Numbered from the stretch's first letter, positions 25,043 to 33,918 are shown. The stretch is DNA of 64,000 nt from Hellea sp. (GCA_014238285.1 JABABK010000002.1:56626-120625), one strand, 5' to 3'. Notes: generated from the letters alone by a model not told the origin. Made by a program: numbers and translations.

Positions 25043-26140
25043 ATGTCAGAGCAGCTTAAATCCAGTATAAAATGGCTCTCAAAACTTGTGGCCATGGATA
25101 CCCAAAATGGGACGGGTGACGAGATTGCTTGTACGCAGTTTTTGGCGGGTGCTTTGAAGGCACACAGTCCTGATGAGCTTATTTTGGAAACGGCGCCGCG
25201 CTCTCGTGGAAAATTTGATAGCGGATATGTTTATGCCGGTTGGGGGCAACCAAAAGTTTTGCTCAATGTCCATATTGATACGGTTCCCGTAGCGGCGGGC
25301 TGGACCAGTAATCCCCATGAGCTAAGGGATAATGGTGACACATTGATAGGTCTAGGTAGCAGCGATATCAAAGGCGCTGCTGCGTGTATTCTTGCAGCAC
25401 TTGAAAACGCTACACCTCAAAACGTCGGCATATTATTTTCGGGCGATGAAGAGCATGGCAGCGAAATCATGCCAGCGGTTATTAATCGTCGACACTATGG
25501 CAACGCGCCAATGGCGATTGTCTGTGAACCGACGAGCTGTAAAATTGGGCGGCAACATCGCGGCATGCTGGCGTATGAAGTTAAGTTCTCAGGGAAGGGC
25601 GGGCATTCATCCTTGTCTGACATAACCGAAAGGCCGTTGCTTGATGCGACGCGGCTCGGAGCAGCCATCGGTGATTATGGGGATCAGTTTCTCGACTTCG
25701 GCGAAGAACCTTTCAAAGGGCTTTGTACCAATATCGGTTATTTGAAAAGTGATGGCGCTTATAACGTTATTCCGACTCAGACAGAGATTAAATTCTCCAT
25801 GCGGCCGCCTCCAGGTGATGCAGTCGCCGCCCGTGCTCGAGATCTGGAAGAAGTGACAAAACGAGTCGCGCCCGATGGCGAATTAAACCAAATTGTTCAA
25901 CTTGAACCCTTTGCTAGCCATAATGTAGACGCATTTGAGCCTATATTCCGCGAGATGTTTGACGTCGTTGATTTACCTTATTGGACTGAAGCCGCTTTGT
26001 TGTCGCAAGCAGGCGTGAACTGCGTAGTTTTCGGACCGGGTGATCTAGATCAAGCGCATAAGGCAGATGAATTTGTGCAAAAGGATCAACTCCGGGACGC
26101 GGCCATGATTTATCGGCGCGTTATAGCGGGAGAATTTTAG
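25043..26140 (+). CDS. M20 deacetylase, acetylcitrulline/acetylornithine deacetylase type
   Basis: The 365-residue protein is a di-zinc M20 hydrolase: LLNVHIDTVP (first His and Asp), SSDIKGAA (bridging Asp), SGDEEHGS (catalytic Glu pair), CEPTSCKIG and a final QAHKADEF His. Its C-terminal stretch YWTEAALLSQAGV-CVVFGPGDL is close to that of Xanthomonas N-acetyl-L-citrulline deacetylase as I recall it. The next gene is a NAGS/K-like protein, the same order as argE'-argB in xanthomonads. It therefore belongs to arginine synthesis; whether it uses acetylcitrulline or acetylornithine cannot be decided from sequence. The ATG at 25043 is chosen because GGAGAGG lies just upstream and the track extension has none. 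Confidence 0.85.
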   Translation: MSEQLKSSIKWLSKLVAMDTQNGTGDEIACTQFLAGALKAHSPDELILETAPRSRGKFDSGYVYAGWGQPKVLLNVHIDTVPVAAGWTSNPHELRDNGDTLIGLGSSDIKGAAACILAALENATPQNVGILFSGDEEHGSEIMPAVINRRHYGNAPMAIVCEPTSCKIGRQHRGMLAYEVKFSGKGGHSSLSDITERPLLDATRLGAAIGDYGDQFLDFGEEPFKGLCTNIGYLKSDGAYNVIPTQTEIKFSMRPPPGDAVAARARDLEEVTKRVAPDGELNQIVQLEPFASHNVDAFEPIFREMFDVVDLPYWTEAALLSQAGVNCVVFGPGDLDQAHKADEFVQKDQLRDAAMIYRRVIAGEF

Positions 26141-26145
26141 GCTTT

Positions 26146-27279
26146 ATGGATAAAGCTAAAAAGATACGAGATAATGTTATTCGTAGTCTATCTGCGATTG
26201 GCGCGGTTAAAGACGCGCGGTTTTATGCGGAGCTGTTTTCGAGTCAGGCGCCAGAAAAATTTGCGCTGATCGTTATTGATCCTAGATGTTTGAAAAACCC
26301 ATTACTTGAATCACTCATCGGGAATATGCGGATATTAAGCGATTTGGGCTTAACGCCAACGATCTTAATCGGCTCGCTCGACGCTGATCCGACGAGTATT
26401 CGGTTTCAAGCGCAGCGGCTATCTAAGGATTTAGACGGGGTTGGTGTTACCAATGTGAAGCTGAATACGGCGTCCTATGGTTTGTTTGAATCCATACAGA
26501 AAGTTGTCAGCAGTGGCCGGGTCTGTATTCTTGAGGATACGTCTTCACTAAAACTCAAAGAACTCGAAACCCTCGTCAAAAGACTCGTGCCGTCAAAGGT
26601 CATGTTTTTGCAGCCCTCAGGCGGTATTTCGCAAAATGGAAAACGCGTCACAGTTATAAATATTGATGACAAGAAGCAATTGAGCTTGAGTGATTTATCA
26701 CAAGGGCAGGAACGATTTTTAGATATGGCACAATCATTGTGTCGGATGACCGAAAAACGAACAGTTTATGTGATCGCTTCACCGCTTAATTTACTCCAAG
26801 AGCTTTTCACTGTTAAAGGATCCGGAACTCTTATTCGTCAAGGGGCCAAAGTTAAAGTCTACAAGACTCTAACAAAACTTGATCAAAACAAGCTATTGCA
26901 ATCCATAGAGTCTGGTTTTGATAAAGCTCTTAAAACCTCCATGAATGATTGGTCAGTTGAGAGCCTTATTATGGATAGCGAGTACCGTGGTGGTGCCATA
27001 TTAACGCGTTTAGAAGATATGACTTATCTGAGTAAGTTTTGGGTGACCAAAGAGGCGCAAGGCGAGGGGCTTGCCAGGGACATTTGGGACGTTTTGACGA
27101 AAAAGCAGGCAAAGTTTTATTGGCGCTCTCGCATGGATAATCCTTTTAATGACTGGTACGTTAAATCGTGCGATGGTATGCAGGTCGTAGGAGATTGGCG
27201 CATCTTTTGGCGGGGACTTTCACCGGATGAAATTACAAAGGCTATTTTGACCGCGCCGAATGCTCCGATAGACTTTTAA
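26146..27279 (+). CDS. N-acetylglutamate synthase, vertebrate-like, with degenerate kinase domain
   Basis: The 377-residue protein has the two-domain layout of bifunctional N-acetylglutamate synthase/kinase (as in Maricaulis and Xanthomonas) and of animal NAGS. The C-terminal NAT (DUF619) domain is well kept: GAILTRLEDMTYLSKFWVT, AQGEGLARDIWD and WRSRMDNPFNDWY. The N-terminal amino-acid kinase domain keeps the fold (GLTPTILIG, KVMFLQPSGGI) but the KxGG phosphate loop reads VIDPR and the usual HGGG loop reads IGSLD. It is therefore probably an acetyltransferase only, as in vertebrates. It follows the M20 deacetylase by 5 nt, and arginine biosynthesis is the shared theme. A separate ArgB would be needed elsewhere. 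Confidence 0.82.
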   Translation: MDKAKKIRDNVIRSLSAIGAVKDARFYAELFSSQAPEKFALIVIDPRCLKNPLLESLIGNMRILSDLGLTPTILIGSLDADPTSIRFQAQRLSKDLDGVGVTNVKLNTASYGLFESIQKVVSSGRVCILEDTSSLKLKELETLVKRLVPSKVMFLQPSGGISQNGKRVTVINIDDKKQLSLSDLSQGQERFLDMAQSLCRMTEKRTVYVIASPLNLLQELFTVKGSGTLIRQGAKVKVYKTLTKLDQNKLLQSIESGFDKALKTSMNDWSVESLIMDSEYRGGAILTRLEDMTYLSKFWVTKEAQGEGLARDIWDVLTKKQAKFYWRSRMDNPFNDWYVKSCDGMQVVGDWRIFWRGLSPDEITKAILTAPNAPIDF

Positions 27280-27303
27280 TAATTATAAATAAGAAGAATA
27301 AGC

Positions 27304-28428
27304 ATGACTAAATTAAATATTTCCTGCGCTTTTGATGCGGGCAACATCATCGTGAATGATGCATCCGATCCTGGGAATATCCGGCTATCTATTCGGCCAG
27401 ATACCAATTCTGATTTTTTTCAATGGTTCCATTTTCGTCTAACAGGCGCGCGGGATAAGATGTGCCGTATGGTCATTGAAAATGCCAGTGAAGCCGCCTT
27501 TAAAGGCGGCTGGGAAAATTATAAGGCCTGCGCTTCATATGACCGAGAAACTTGGTTCCGTGTCGATGCTGCCTATGAAAATGACACATTAGTTATTACC
27601 CATGAACCAGAACTGAATAGTATATATTACGCCTATTTTGCGCCTTACTCTATGGAACGCCACGCAGATCTAATTGCAGAAATCGGAACCCATCCCGATG
27701 TGACCTTGCGCGTGATTGGAGAGACAATCGAAGGGCAGTCCATGGATTGTGTTTCTATTGGCACTGGTCCAAAAACGATTTGGGTGATTGCGCGCCAACA
27801 TCCCGGAGAAACCATGGCCGAGTGGTGGATGGAGGGCTTTCTAGCTCGGTTACTCGATGATGATGATCCTGTTGCTAGAGTTATGAAGTCCAAAGCGCGT
27901 TTCCATATTATCCCGAATATGAACCCTGATGGGTCTAGGCACGGTAATTTACGCACCAATGCGGCTGGGTCAAACCTGAACCGAGAATGGAACAAGGCTA
28001 GTATTCAGTCGAGCCCTGAGGTTTATCATACCATCAACGCGATGAATGCTAATAAGCCTGACCTTTGTTTCGATGTTCACGGTGACGAATCTCTCCCTTA
28101 TAATTTTATCGCTGGTGCTGAGGGTATCCCCGGATATACGGATAAACAGGCCGCAAATCTTGAAACGTTTTTATCGGGTTACAAAACATCATCGCCAGAT
28201 TTCCAGACAGATAAGGGATATGCCACGACTGCGCCTGGTAAAGCGAATCTTTCCATGTGTACGAACTGGACAGCCCATGAATATGATTGCCTCTCTATGA
28301 CGCTCGAAATGCCGTTCAAAGATAATGCGAACCTACCCGATGAAGAATTTGGATGGTCACCGGATCGTTGCGCGAAACTTGGCGGCGCATCGCTGGATGC
28401 TATGCTGACGGTAGTGGATGATCTTTAG
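27304..28428 (+). CDS. M14 carboxypeptidase, bacterial cytosolic carboxypeptidase-like
   Basis: The protein (374 residues) has an N-terminal beta domain with SDFFQWFHFRLTG, the mark of the CCP/Nna1 group, then an M14 zinc peptidase domain. Zinc ligands appear in RQHPGETMAEW (His and Glu) and DVHGDE (His); the catalytic Glu is in TLEMPFKD. NMNPDGSRHGNLR and SNLNREW are conserved substrate-site stretches. Eukaryotic relatives trim glutamates from tubulin; the bacterial substrate is unknown. There is no signal peptide, so it is cytoplasmic. It follows the NAGS-like gene by 24 nt with AAGAAG before the ATG and is probably in the same transcript. Confidence 0.9.
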   Translation: MTKLNISCAFDAGNIIVNDASDPGNIRLSIRPDTNSDFFQWFHFRLTGARDKMCRMVIENASEAAFKGGWENYKACASYDRETWFRVDAAYENDTLVITHEPELNSIYYAYFAPYSMERHADLIAEIGTHPDVTLRVIGETIEGQSMDCVSIGTGPKTIWVIARQHPGETMAEWWMEGFLARLLDDDDPVARVMKSKARFHIIPNMNPDGSRHGNLRTNAAGSNLNREWNKASIQSSPEVYHTINAMNANKPDLCFDVHGDESLPYNFIAGAEGIPGYTDKQAANLETFLSGYKTSSPDFQTDKGYATTAPGKANLSMCTNWTAHEYDCLSMTLEMPFKDNANLPDEEFGWSPDRCAKLGGASLDAMLTVVDDL

Positions 28429-28435
28429 GCATAGA

Positions 28436-28467
28436 AAAGGGCCGCTGATGTGGTGAAGCGGCCCTTT
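28436..28467 (+). terminator. Strong hairpin after the M14 peptidase gene
   Basis: AAAGGGCCGCT (28436-28446) and AGCGGCCCTTT (28457-28467) make an 11-bp stem with a 10-nt loop, starting 7 nt after the stop codon. The only T's are in the stem arm, so termination may depend on the stem strength; it at least marks the 3' end of the argE-like operon. Confidence 0.65.
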
Positions 28468-28524
28468 GGGTGTTCCCTTGCCCCTAGGAACAATAGCTTG
28501 ATAAGTCAATTACTTCAAAACAAC

Positions 28525-28540
28525 CGTGATCAAAGTCACG
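28525..28540. promoter_or_regulatory. CRP/FNR-family-like palindrome upstream of thyA
   Basis: CGTGA-TCAAAG-TCACG has the GTGA-N6-TCAC pattern of CRP sites. It ends 51 nt before the thyA start codon. T-rich sequence (CTTTTTGATTTTTT) follows, so the same DNA could also act as a weak terminator hairpin; the 5-bp stem argues for the operator reading. Confidence 0.45.
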
Positions 28541-28591
28541 CTTTTTGATTTTTTATGAAGAATAATTCATAGAATCACATAGAAAAGAGCC

Positions 28592-29407
28592 ATGCAGCAG
28601 TATCTCGACCTTCTTTCTCATGTCATGGAAAATGGCACCGACCAAATGGACCGCACAAATACGGGAACGCGTAGCATATTTGGATATCAAATGCGGTTCA
28701 ATTTAGCCGATGGCTTTCCCATGGTTACAACCAAAAAACTACACATTAAGTCTATTATTCATGAACTCATCTGGTTTTTGGCAGGTGATACCAATATCGG
28801 ATATCTTAAAGATAATAAGGTTCGTATTTGGGACGCGTGGGCCGATGAAAATGGCGACCTTGGCCCGGTTTACGGCAAGCAGTGGCGACGCTGGGAAACA
28901 TCCGATGGACGAGTTATTGATCAAGTCAGTAATGTTATTGAGGCAATTAAAAATAATCCTCATTCTCGCCGGCATATCGTCAGCGCATGGAACCCGTCAG
29001 ATGTTGATGAAATGGCGCTTCCGCCTTGTCATTGTTTATTCCAGTTTTATGTAACGCCTGCGGCAGGCCAAGGTGGCAGGGGAAAACTATCGTGCCAGCT
29101 CTATCAACGTAGTGCCGACATCTTTTTAGGCGTTCCGTTTAATATCGCGTCTTACGCTCTTTTGACTCATATGATGGCGCAAGTTTGTGATTTGGATGTT
29201 GGGGATTTTGTCCATACATTTGGAGATACTCATATCTATTCTAACCATTTTGAGCAGGTTGAGCTTCAATTGACGCGAAGCCCGAAACCATTGCCGTCTC
29301 TTTGGATAAACCCGGATGTAAAATCCGTCTTTGATTTCACAGGCAATGATATCAAAATCAAAGGGTATGAGGCCCATCCTCACATTGCGGGTAAGGTAGC
29401 TGTCTAA
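28592..29407 (+). CDS. thyA: Thymidylate synthase
   Basis: ThyA methylates dUMP to dTMP using methylenetetrahydrofolate. The 271-residue protein carries the nucleophile Cys146 in [10 protein letters not shown] at exactly the E. coli position, RTGT-type loop (RTNTGTRS), [11 protein letters not shown] for phosphate binding, [14 protein letters not shown] and the HIYSNH substrate stretch. No dihydrofolate reductase gene is next to it, unlike many genomes. It appears to be monocistronic, between the M14 peptidase hairpin and the convergent exported-protein gene. Confidence 0.97.
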   Translation: MQQYLDLLSHVMENGTDQMDRTNTGTRSIFGYQMRFNLADGFPMVTTKKLHIKSIIHELIWFLAGDTNIGYLKDNKVRIWDAWADENGDLGPVYGKQWRRWETSDGRVIDQVSNVIEAIKNNPHSRRHIVSAWNPSDVDEMALPPCHCLFQFYVTPAAGQGGRGKLSCQLYQRSADIFLGVPFNIASYALLTHMMAQVCDLDVGDFVHTFGDTHIYSNHFEQVELQLTRSPKPLPSLWINPDVKSVFDFTGNDIKIKGYEAHPHIAGKVAV

Positions 29408-29461
29408 TTATGAAAAAGGCCGCCAGAAGGCAGCCCGTTATCTTAAGTGATGTATTAGACG

Positions 29462-30736
29462 TTACCGTTTGAACGGAGATGTCGTCTGGGTTTGAGGCGG
29501 CACCTGAATAGCCGGGGTGTCTTCATAGTTCAGGCTTTCTGTCAGGGATGAAAGCGGAACATTTGCGACAATCCTATCTCCATCGCTAACTTCGACCATT
29601 ATTTCGCCGGAATTTGTAAACCCTGGTTGAGAATTCGTGCCAATAGATTGTACCCGATAATACATGATTATATTCGGGCAAACTCTTTCACCTTGAGAGT
29701 TTACTTTATCAAACAATTCAAGGTCGGTGCCTGTCATGTCTCTGGCTGTCACTTGGGTCATGAAGCCATACCAGATGTCTTGTTGGAATATAAAGCCGGG
29801 CCAAAACGTCGGCGCAGATGTTGAAACCGGAGAATGTATCACCGTTTGCGATGTTGCGCCGGGAACGGGGCTTGATGGGCCGCTTGGTAGGGCAGCCGTG
29901 CCAAAATTCCTCGTATGATATCGAACATCAAGCGTGCTGACGGCCGGGTTTACAACACTCAGATAGCTCACATAGGCTTCCATCGCGTTGTCACTGGCCG
30001 CAACTGACTGATAATTAATCGCAAAATTTGAGCCGAGGCCGCCTGGACCTGCCACAGGCTGTAATGAAGCGGACATCTTAGTTTTCGTCCAAGGCGGGCA
30101 GCATAGATTAATCTCTTCATCACCGGGACAATCATCAAACTCAACAAATCCATCGTCAAAGTTTGCATCATTATCCATTGTGATGACGAAGGAGTAAGTC
30201 GTTCCTGCGCTAAGAGTCGTTGAATAACTGACATCCGTCCAAGGCGTCGTTTTTGAATTGCCATAAGGGGTCGATATAGACTCGGTGACACCGACAACAG
30301 TACCCGTCAGGCCGTCGCCTTCACGGATGGCTATCGTCGCGCTGCCTCGACGGTTAGCCCGTGATGAAAAGGATCCACCGAAATTGACATTGCCAGAGCA
30401 AGACGGCGTAAAGCTTTGGTAAAATGAATTACTGCCATCAGCGATATCGAGATAGTGTTGCGACACGCCCGGTCCTGTTGCGGCATCCGCGTCAAATTCT
30501 GGGCCATTATTGCCATAATCATACCCGCCAGCCCCATCGACTTTGACGACATTAGGGTTTTGCCCGGAGCCAAAAGTCCACCCGACCACTGTACCCGGGA
30601 AATTATTGCCGTTAGCATAAGTGCCGACATCTTGTTCAAAACCCGGATTGGTAAGCTCATTGGCCTGTGCCGATTGAGCTGTAATGAGTGCTAGCCCTGC
30701 TATTGTGCTAGCTAAAGTTAGTTTAAAGTTACGCAT
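29462..30736 (-). CDS. Exported protein with N-terminal NPGFE-type carbohydrate-binding-like domain
   Basis: The 424-residue product has a signal peptide (cleavage after about AQA, residue 25) followed directly by ELTNPGFE, the entry motif of many secreted jelly-roll/DUF642-like domains (to about 205). A Cys-containing stretch (CPGDEEINLCCPPW) begins the second half, which is Ser/Thr/Pro-rich and beta-like, with no anchor that I can identify at the end (Gln/Thr-rich, SPFKR). It could bind a polysaccharide or form part of a surface layer; this is inference. Two CRP-like sites lie upstream, which suggests regulated expression. Confidence 0.65.
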   Translation of the reverse strand: MRNFKLTLASTIAGLALITAQSAQANELTNPGFEQDVGTYANGNNFPGTVVGWTFGSGQNPNVVKVDGAGGYDYGNNGPEFDADAATGPGVSQHYLDIADGSNSFYQSFTPSCSGNVNFGGSFSSRANRRGSATIAIREGDGLTGTVVGVTESISTPYGNSKTTPWTDVSYSTTLSAGTTYSFVITMDNDANFDDGFVEFDDCPGDEEINLCCPPWTKTKMSASLQPVAGPGGLGSNFAINYQSVAASDNAMEAYVSYLSVVNPAVSTLDVRYHTRNFGTAALPSGPSSPVPGATSQTVIHSPVSTSAPTFWPGFIFQQDIWYGFMTQVTARDMTGTDLELFDKVNSQGERVCPNIIMYYRVQSIGTNSQPGFTNSGEIMVEVSDGDRIVANVPLSSLTESLNYEDTPAIQVPPQTQTTSPFKR

Positions 30737-30794
30737 TTTCTTCTCCTTTAGCGTCGTTGATGAGCCTAGGCTAAACGGGGTATTTCAGTGTGTT

Positions 30795-30810
30795 TGTGAG
30801 CGCGATCACG
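30795..30810. promoter_or_regulatory. CRP-like palindrome TGTGA-N6-TCACG
   Basis: TGTGA-GCGCGA-TCACG lies 59 nt upstream of the exported-protein start, on the side of that gene. It matches the CRP half-sites nearly perfectly. Confidence 0.55.
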
Positions 30811-30837
30811 CGCGAAGTCGCAATTTTGGAACATAAG

Positions 30838-30853
30838 CGTGAGAATAATCACG
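30838..30853. promoter_or_regulatory. CRP-like palindrome CGTGA-N6-TCACG
   Basis: CGTGA-GAATAA-TCACG, centred 43 nt from the neighbouring site, in the middle of the divergent region and about 85 nt upstream of serS. The pair probably acts together on the exported-protein promoter or blocks the serS one. Confidence 0.55.
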
Positions 30854-30937
30854 AAGTTTCAACATTCCGACTTCTGTTCTTTACGCTCATGACCGCCTTC
30901 GCTATAGCAGGCGCAAATCAGTTAGAAGAGCAAAACC

Positions 30938-32209
30938 ATGCACGACATTAAAGCCATTCGTGAAAATCCGGATTATTATGACAAGCGCTGGGCCAAGCGT
31001 GGTCTGGAAGTACAGTCTAAAAAAATACTCGACCGCGACGCGTTGATCCGTAAGGCGATGAATGTTGTTCAAGAGGCTGAAGCAGCGCGCAACAAATCAT
31101 CCAAACTTATCGGCCAGGCCATGGCCAAAGGCGATAAAGAAGAGGCTGAACGTCTTAAGGCCGAAGTTGCTGGCGCGAAAAACGTTATTGCGGCCATGGG
31201 CGCGCAGGTCGACGGTGAAAAAGCGGCGTTAAATGACATGCTCGCGGCCTTACCAAATATACCGTTTGAAAATGTCCCAGAAGGGGATGACGAAGACAGT
31301 AATATCGAGCAGCATAAATGGGGCACCCCGAAAGGCTATAATTTTGAGCCAAAATCCCATGATGACCTTGGCGAAGCCCTTGGGATGATGGATTTCGAAA
31401 CGGCCGCTAAAATGAGCGGTAGCCGTTTCGTCGTTCTGTCTGGACTGCTCTCTCGCCTAGACCGCGCCCTTGCCGCCTTTATGCTGGACCTACAATCAGG
31501 TGAAAATGGATATACGGAAACGACGCCGCCATTTCTAGTTTGGGACAAAGCCCTCTACGGAACAGGGCAGTTACCAAAGTTTGAAGAAGATCTCTATAAA
31601 ACCACGGCTGGGCATTATCTCATTCCAACGGCGGAAGTCTCTCTGACCAATATTGTCCGCGAAAGCATTGTCGATGCCGAGAGCCTACCGCACCGTTATA
31701 CCGCTCACACGCCGTGCTTTAGATCAGAAGCTGGATCGGCGGGCCGTGATACCAAAGGCATGATCCGTCAGCACCAGTTTAACAAAGTTGAGCTTGTCTC
31801 TATCGTAAAGCCGGAAGATTCAGAGGCTGAACATAAACGCATGCTCGGCTGCGCCGAAGAAGTGCTCAAGCGCCTTAAACTGCCCTATCGTGTGGTGGAG
31901 CTTTGCACAGGTGATCTTGGATTTGGCGCGCGGCGGACATTCGACATTGAAGTCTGGCTTCCAAGTCAGGATACATATCGCGAAATCTCTTCTTGTTCGA
32001 ACTGTGGAGACTTCCAAGCCCGTCGCATGAACGCCCGCTATAAACACGCCGCTAAAGACAACCGTTTTGTCCATACGCTCAATGGATCGGGCCTCGCCGT
32101 TGGGCGGACCCTTGTGGCTGTTTTGGAAAATTACCAAAATGAAGACGGTTCAATTACTGTTCCAGACGTCCTTGTGCCGTATATGGGCGGCGTGACGGTG
32201 ATTAAGTGA
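30938..32209 (+). CDS. serS: Seryl-tRNA synthetase
   Basis: SerRS charges tRNA-Ser with serine. The 423-residue protein has the N-terminal coiled-coil arm (about 30-100, Ala/Lys/Glu-rich heptads) that reaches the long variable arm of tRNA-Ser, then a class II catalytic core: motif 1 near [12 protein letters not shown], the TAEVSLTN serine loop, motif 2 [21 protein letters not shown] and motif 3 with [19 protein letters not shown]. All look intact. The start is preceded by AGAAGAG. It is followed by repeat copy A2 and then surE. Confidence 0.98.
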   Translation: MHDIKAIRENPDYYDKRWAKRGLEVQSKKILDRDALIRKAMNVVQEAEAARNKSSKLIGQAMAKGDKEEAERLKAEVAGAKNVIAAMGAQVDGEKAALNDMLAALPNIPFENVPEGDDEDSNIEQHKWGTPKGYNFEPKSHDDLGEALGMMDFETAAKMSGSRFVVLSGLLSRLDRALAAFMLDLQSGENGYTETTPPFLVWDKALYGTGQLPKFEEDLYKTTAGHYLIPTAEVSLTNIVRESIVDAESLPHRYTAHTPCFRSEAGSAGRDTKGMIRQHQFNKVELVSIVKPEDSEAEHKRMLGCAEEVLKRLKLPYRVVELCTGDLGFGARRTFDIEVWLPSQDTYREISSCSNCGDFQARRMNARYKHAAKDNRFVHTLNGSGLAVGRTLVAVLENYQNEDGSITVPDVLVPYMGGVTVIK

Positions 32210-32232
32210 TCGACGGAATACCCTTGTTTTGG

Positions 32233-32375
32233 CCCTCCCCCTTGAGGGGGGAGGTGCCTGCGATAGCAGGCGGTGGGGGTGCGTCAGCAAAGCTGACAAA
32301 ACATCACTTTGCAAAATCACCCCCATCGACCTTTTGGTTAAAACCAAAAACCCACTTCCCCCTCAAGGGGGAAGG
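32233..32375 (+). repeat. Palindromic intergenic repeat, family A (copy 2)
   Basis: About 143 bp between serS and surE. End hairpins are CCTCCCCC-TTGA-GGGGGGAGG and CTTCCCCC-TCAA-GGGGGAAG, with inner hairpins TGCCTGCGATAGCAGGC and GTCAGCAAAGCTGAC. It shares its ends and CCCCCATCGACCTTTTG with the copy at 13790-13896, in opposite orientation. Confidence 0.8.
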
Positions 32376-32394
32376 CTAAATATGAGCTATTGAA

Positions 32395-33174
32395 ATGAGA
32401 ATACTGCTCACCAATGATGACGGTGTTTCTGCCAAGGGCATGAACGTCTTACGCGAAATAGCCTCGAAACTGTCTGATGATGTTTGGGTAGTAGCGCCGG
32501 AAACAGAGCAATCGGCGACATCTAGAAGTGTCTCCCTGCATAATCCAGTGAAGGCGAAAAAACTCAAAGACAAAGTCTATGCCGTTTCGGGCACGCCGAC
32601 CGATAGTGTAATCATTGCCATATGCGATATCATGAAAGACAATCTCCCTGACCTCGTTCTATCCGGCGTTAACCGCGGTCAAAATATGGCCGATGATGTG
32701 ACGTTTTCAGGCACCGTTGGAGCGGCGCTCGAGGGAACCCAATTAGGGATACCATCTATTGCTCTGTCACTAGCCAAAGGATTTCAGGGCGCGAAAAGCC
32801 TGCCCTGGGAAACGGCGGTTGCGCACGGACCAAAAACTATTCAAGCGCTTGTTGATCAAGGCTGGCCCAAAGACGTGACCCTTAATGTCAATTTTCCAGA
32901 CAGAGCGCCCGACCAAGTCGAAGGCACGCAGGTCACCCGTCAAGGCAAACGAGATTACCAAATGAGCGGCGTCGATAAACGGGCCTATCCGCGCGGCGGT
33001 CATTATTATTGGCTGACTTACGGCGCGGCTCTATCAAACCCGCCACAAGGCACTGACCTTCGCGCGATCTATGACGGCTTTATTTCTGTGACGCCGTTGC
33101 ACACAGATTTGACGCATTTGGATACTCTTTCGAGTCTTAAGGGGGCGAGCCTTCAGGAAAAATTTGATAGCTGA
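32395..33174 (+). CDS. surE: 5'/3'-nucleotidase SurE
   Basis: SurE is a metal-dependent nucleoside monophosphate phosphatase linked to stationary-phase and stress survival. The 259-residue protein starts MRILLTNDDGV with the metal-binding Asp pair at 8-9, then APETEQSATS (Ser contributing to the site) and SGVNRGQNMADDV. FSGTVGAALEG and VNFPD are further family landmarks. It shares the TGATG junction with pcm, the classical surE-pcm coupling. Confidence 0.97.
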   Translation: MRILLTNDDGVSAKGMNVLREIASKLSDDVWVVAPETEQSATSRSVSLHNPVKAKKLKDKVYAVSGTPTDSVIIAICDIMKDNLPDLVLSGVNRGQNMADDVTFSGTVGAALEGTQLGIPSIALSLAKGFQGAKSLPWETAVAHGPKTIQALVDQGWPKDVTLNVNFPDRAPDQVEGTQVTRQGKRDYQMSGVDKRAYPRGGHYYWLTYGAALSNPPQGTDLRAIYDGFISVTPLHTDLTHLDTLSSLKGASLQEKFDS

Positions 33175-33797
33175 TGTTTGATCCGGGTCTAATGGATATG
33201 ATCATGCGGCTTCGCGGGCGCGGCGTGTCTGATAATGATGTTCTGCGAGCTTTTGAAACAATGCCGCGTAAATATTTTGTTGGCCAAAAACTATATAATG
33301 AAGCCTATGACGAGATGCTTTTGCCTATCGATTGCGGTCAGACGTTATCTGAACCTGTGACTGTCGCCAGAATGACTCAATCTTTGAGTGTTGGAGCAGA
33401 ACATAAGCTACTAGAAATCGGAACAGGCAGTGGATATCACGCCGCGCTTTTATCTCAGCTTTGCAAGCGGGTTTATTCCGTTGAGCGTTATAAGGCTTTG
33501 GTGGCGCAGTCCGAAAGTCGTTTTAAGAAACTGAATATCCATAATGTTGTCGTGCGTCACGGCGACGGGCGTTATGGCTGGCCGGGACAGGCGCCGTTTG
33601 ATCGCATTATCATAACCGCTGGTCTGCGAGCCGTTCCCGATAGTCTTTTAAATCAGTTAGCACCGGGCGGGCGGTTAGTTGCCGTGGTTGATGACGAGCT
33701 TATGACGTATGACAAGGCGCGGACAAAAATCACGGAAACGGTGATCTTCCCAATGACACTCCCAATGATGGAAGCGGGGAAATCAAAGTCTCTTTGA
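33174..33797 (+). CDS. pcm: Protein-L-isoaspartate O-methyltransferase
   Basis: Pcm methylates isoaspartyl residues in aged proteins with SAM so that they can return to aspartate. The 207-residue enzyme has the SAM motif LEIGTGSGYHAALLS, post-I YSVERYK, DGRYGWPGQAPFDRI and the substrate-binding stretch CGQTLSEPVTVARM. The ATG overlaps the surE stop codon (TGATG), so translation is coupled. Immediately downstream lies a palindromic repeat before the convergent accC. Confidence 0.94.
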   Translation: MFDPGLMDMIMRLRGRGVSDNDVLRAFETMPRKYFVGQKLYNEAYDEMLLPIDCGQTLSEPVTVARMTQSLSVGAEHKLLEIGTGSGYHAALLSQLCKRVYSVERYKALVAQSESRFKKLNIHNVVVRHGDGRYGWPGQAPFDRIIITAGLRAVPDSLLNQLAPGGRLVAVVDDELMTYDKARTKITETVIFPMTLPMMEAGKSKSL

Positions 33798-33805
33798 AGG
33801 TAAAG

Positions 33806-33898
33806 TATCCTCAACCTGAGCTTGACGAAGGACAAGGATTTGATCGAATAGTTTTTCTGTGACAATCCTTCGCCCCTCGTCAAGCTCGGGATAAGGAG
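33806..33898. repeat. Imperfect palindromic intergenic repeat between pcm and accC
   Basis: Outer arms ATCCTCAACCTGAGCTTGACGA and TCGTCAAGCTCGGGATAAGGA pair over GAGCTTGACGA/TCGTCAAGCTC, with an inner AAGGATT/AATCCTT arm. It resembles the common 'CTTGACAAGCTC' type of proteobacterial intergenic repeat. It could also act as a shared terminator for the two convergent operons. Confidence 0.65.
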
Positions 33899-33918
33899 TC
33901 TCAGTATGAGGGAAAGTG

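Noticed and set aside
30737-30937. T-box or attenuator leader for serS
   Set aside because: No specifier hairpin, T-box sequence or leader peptide with Ser codons; the structure seen is better explained by CRP-like palindromes.
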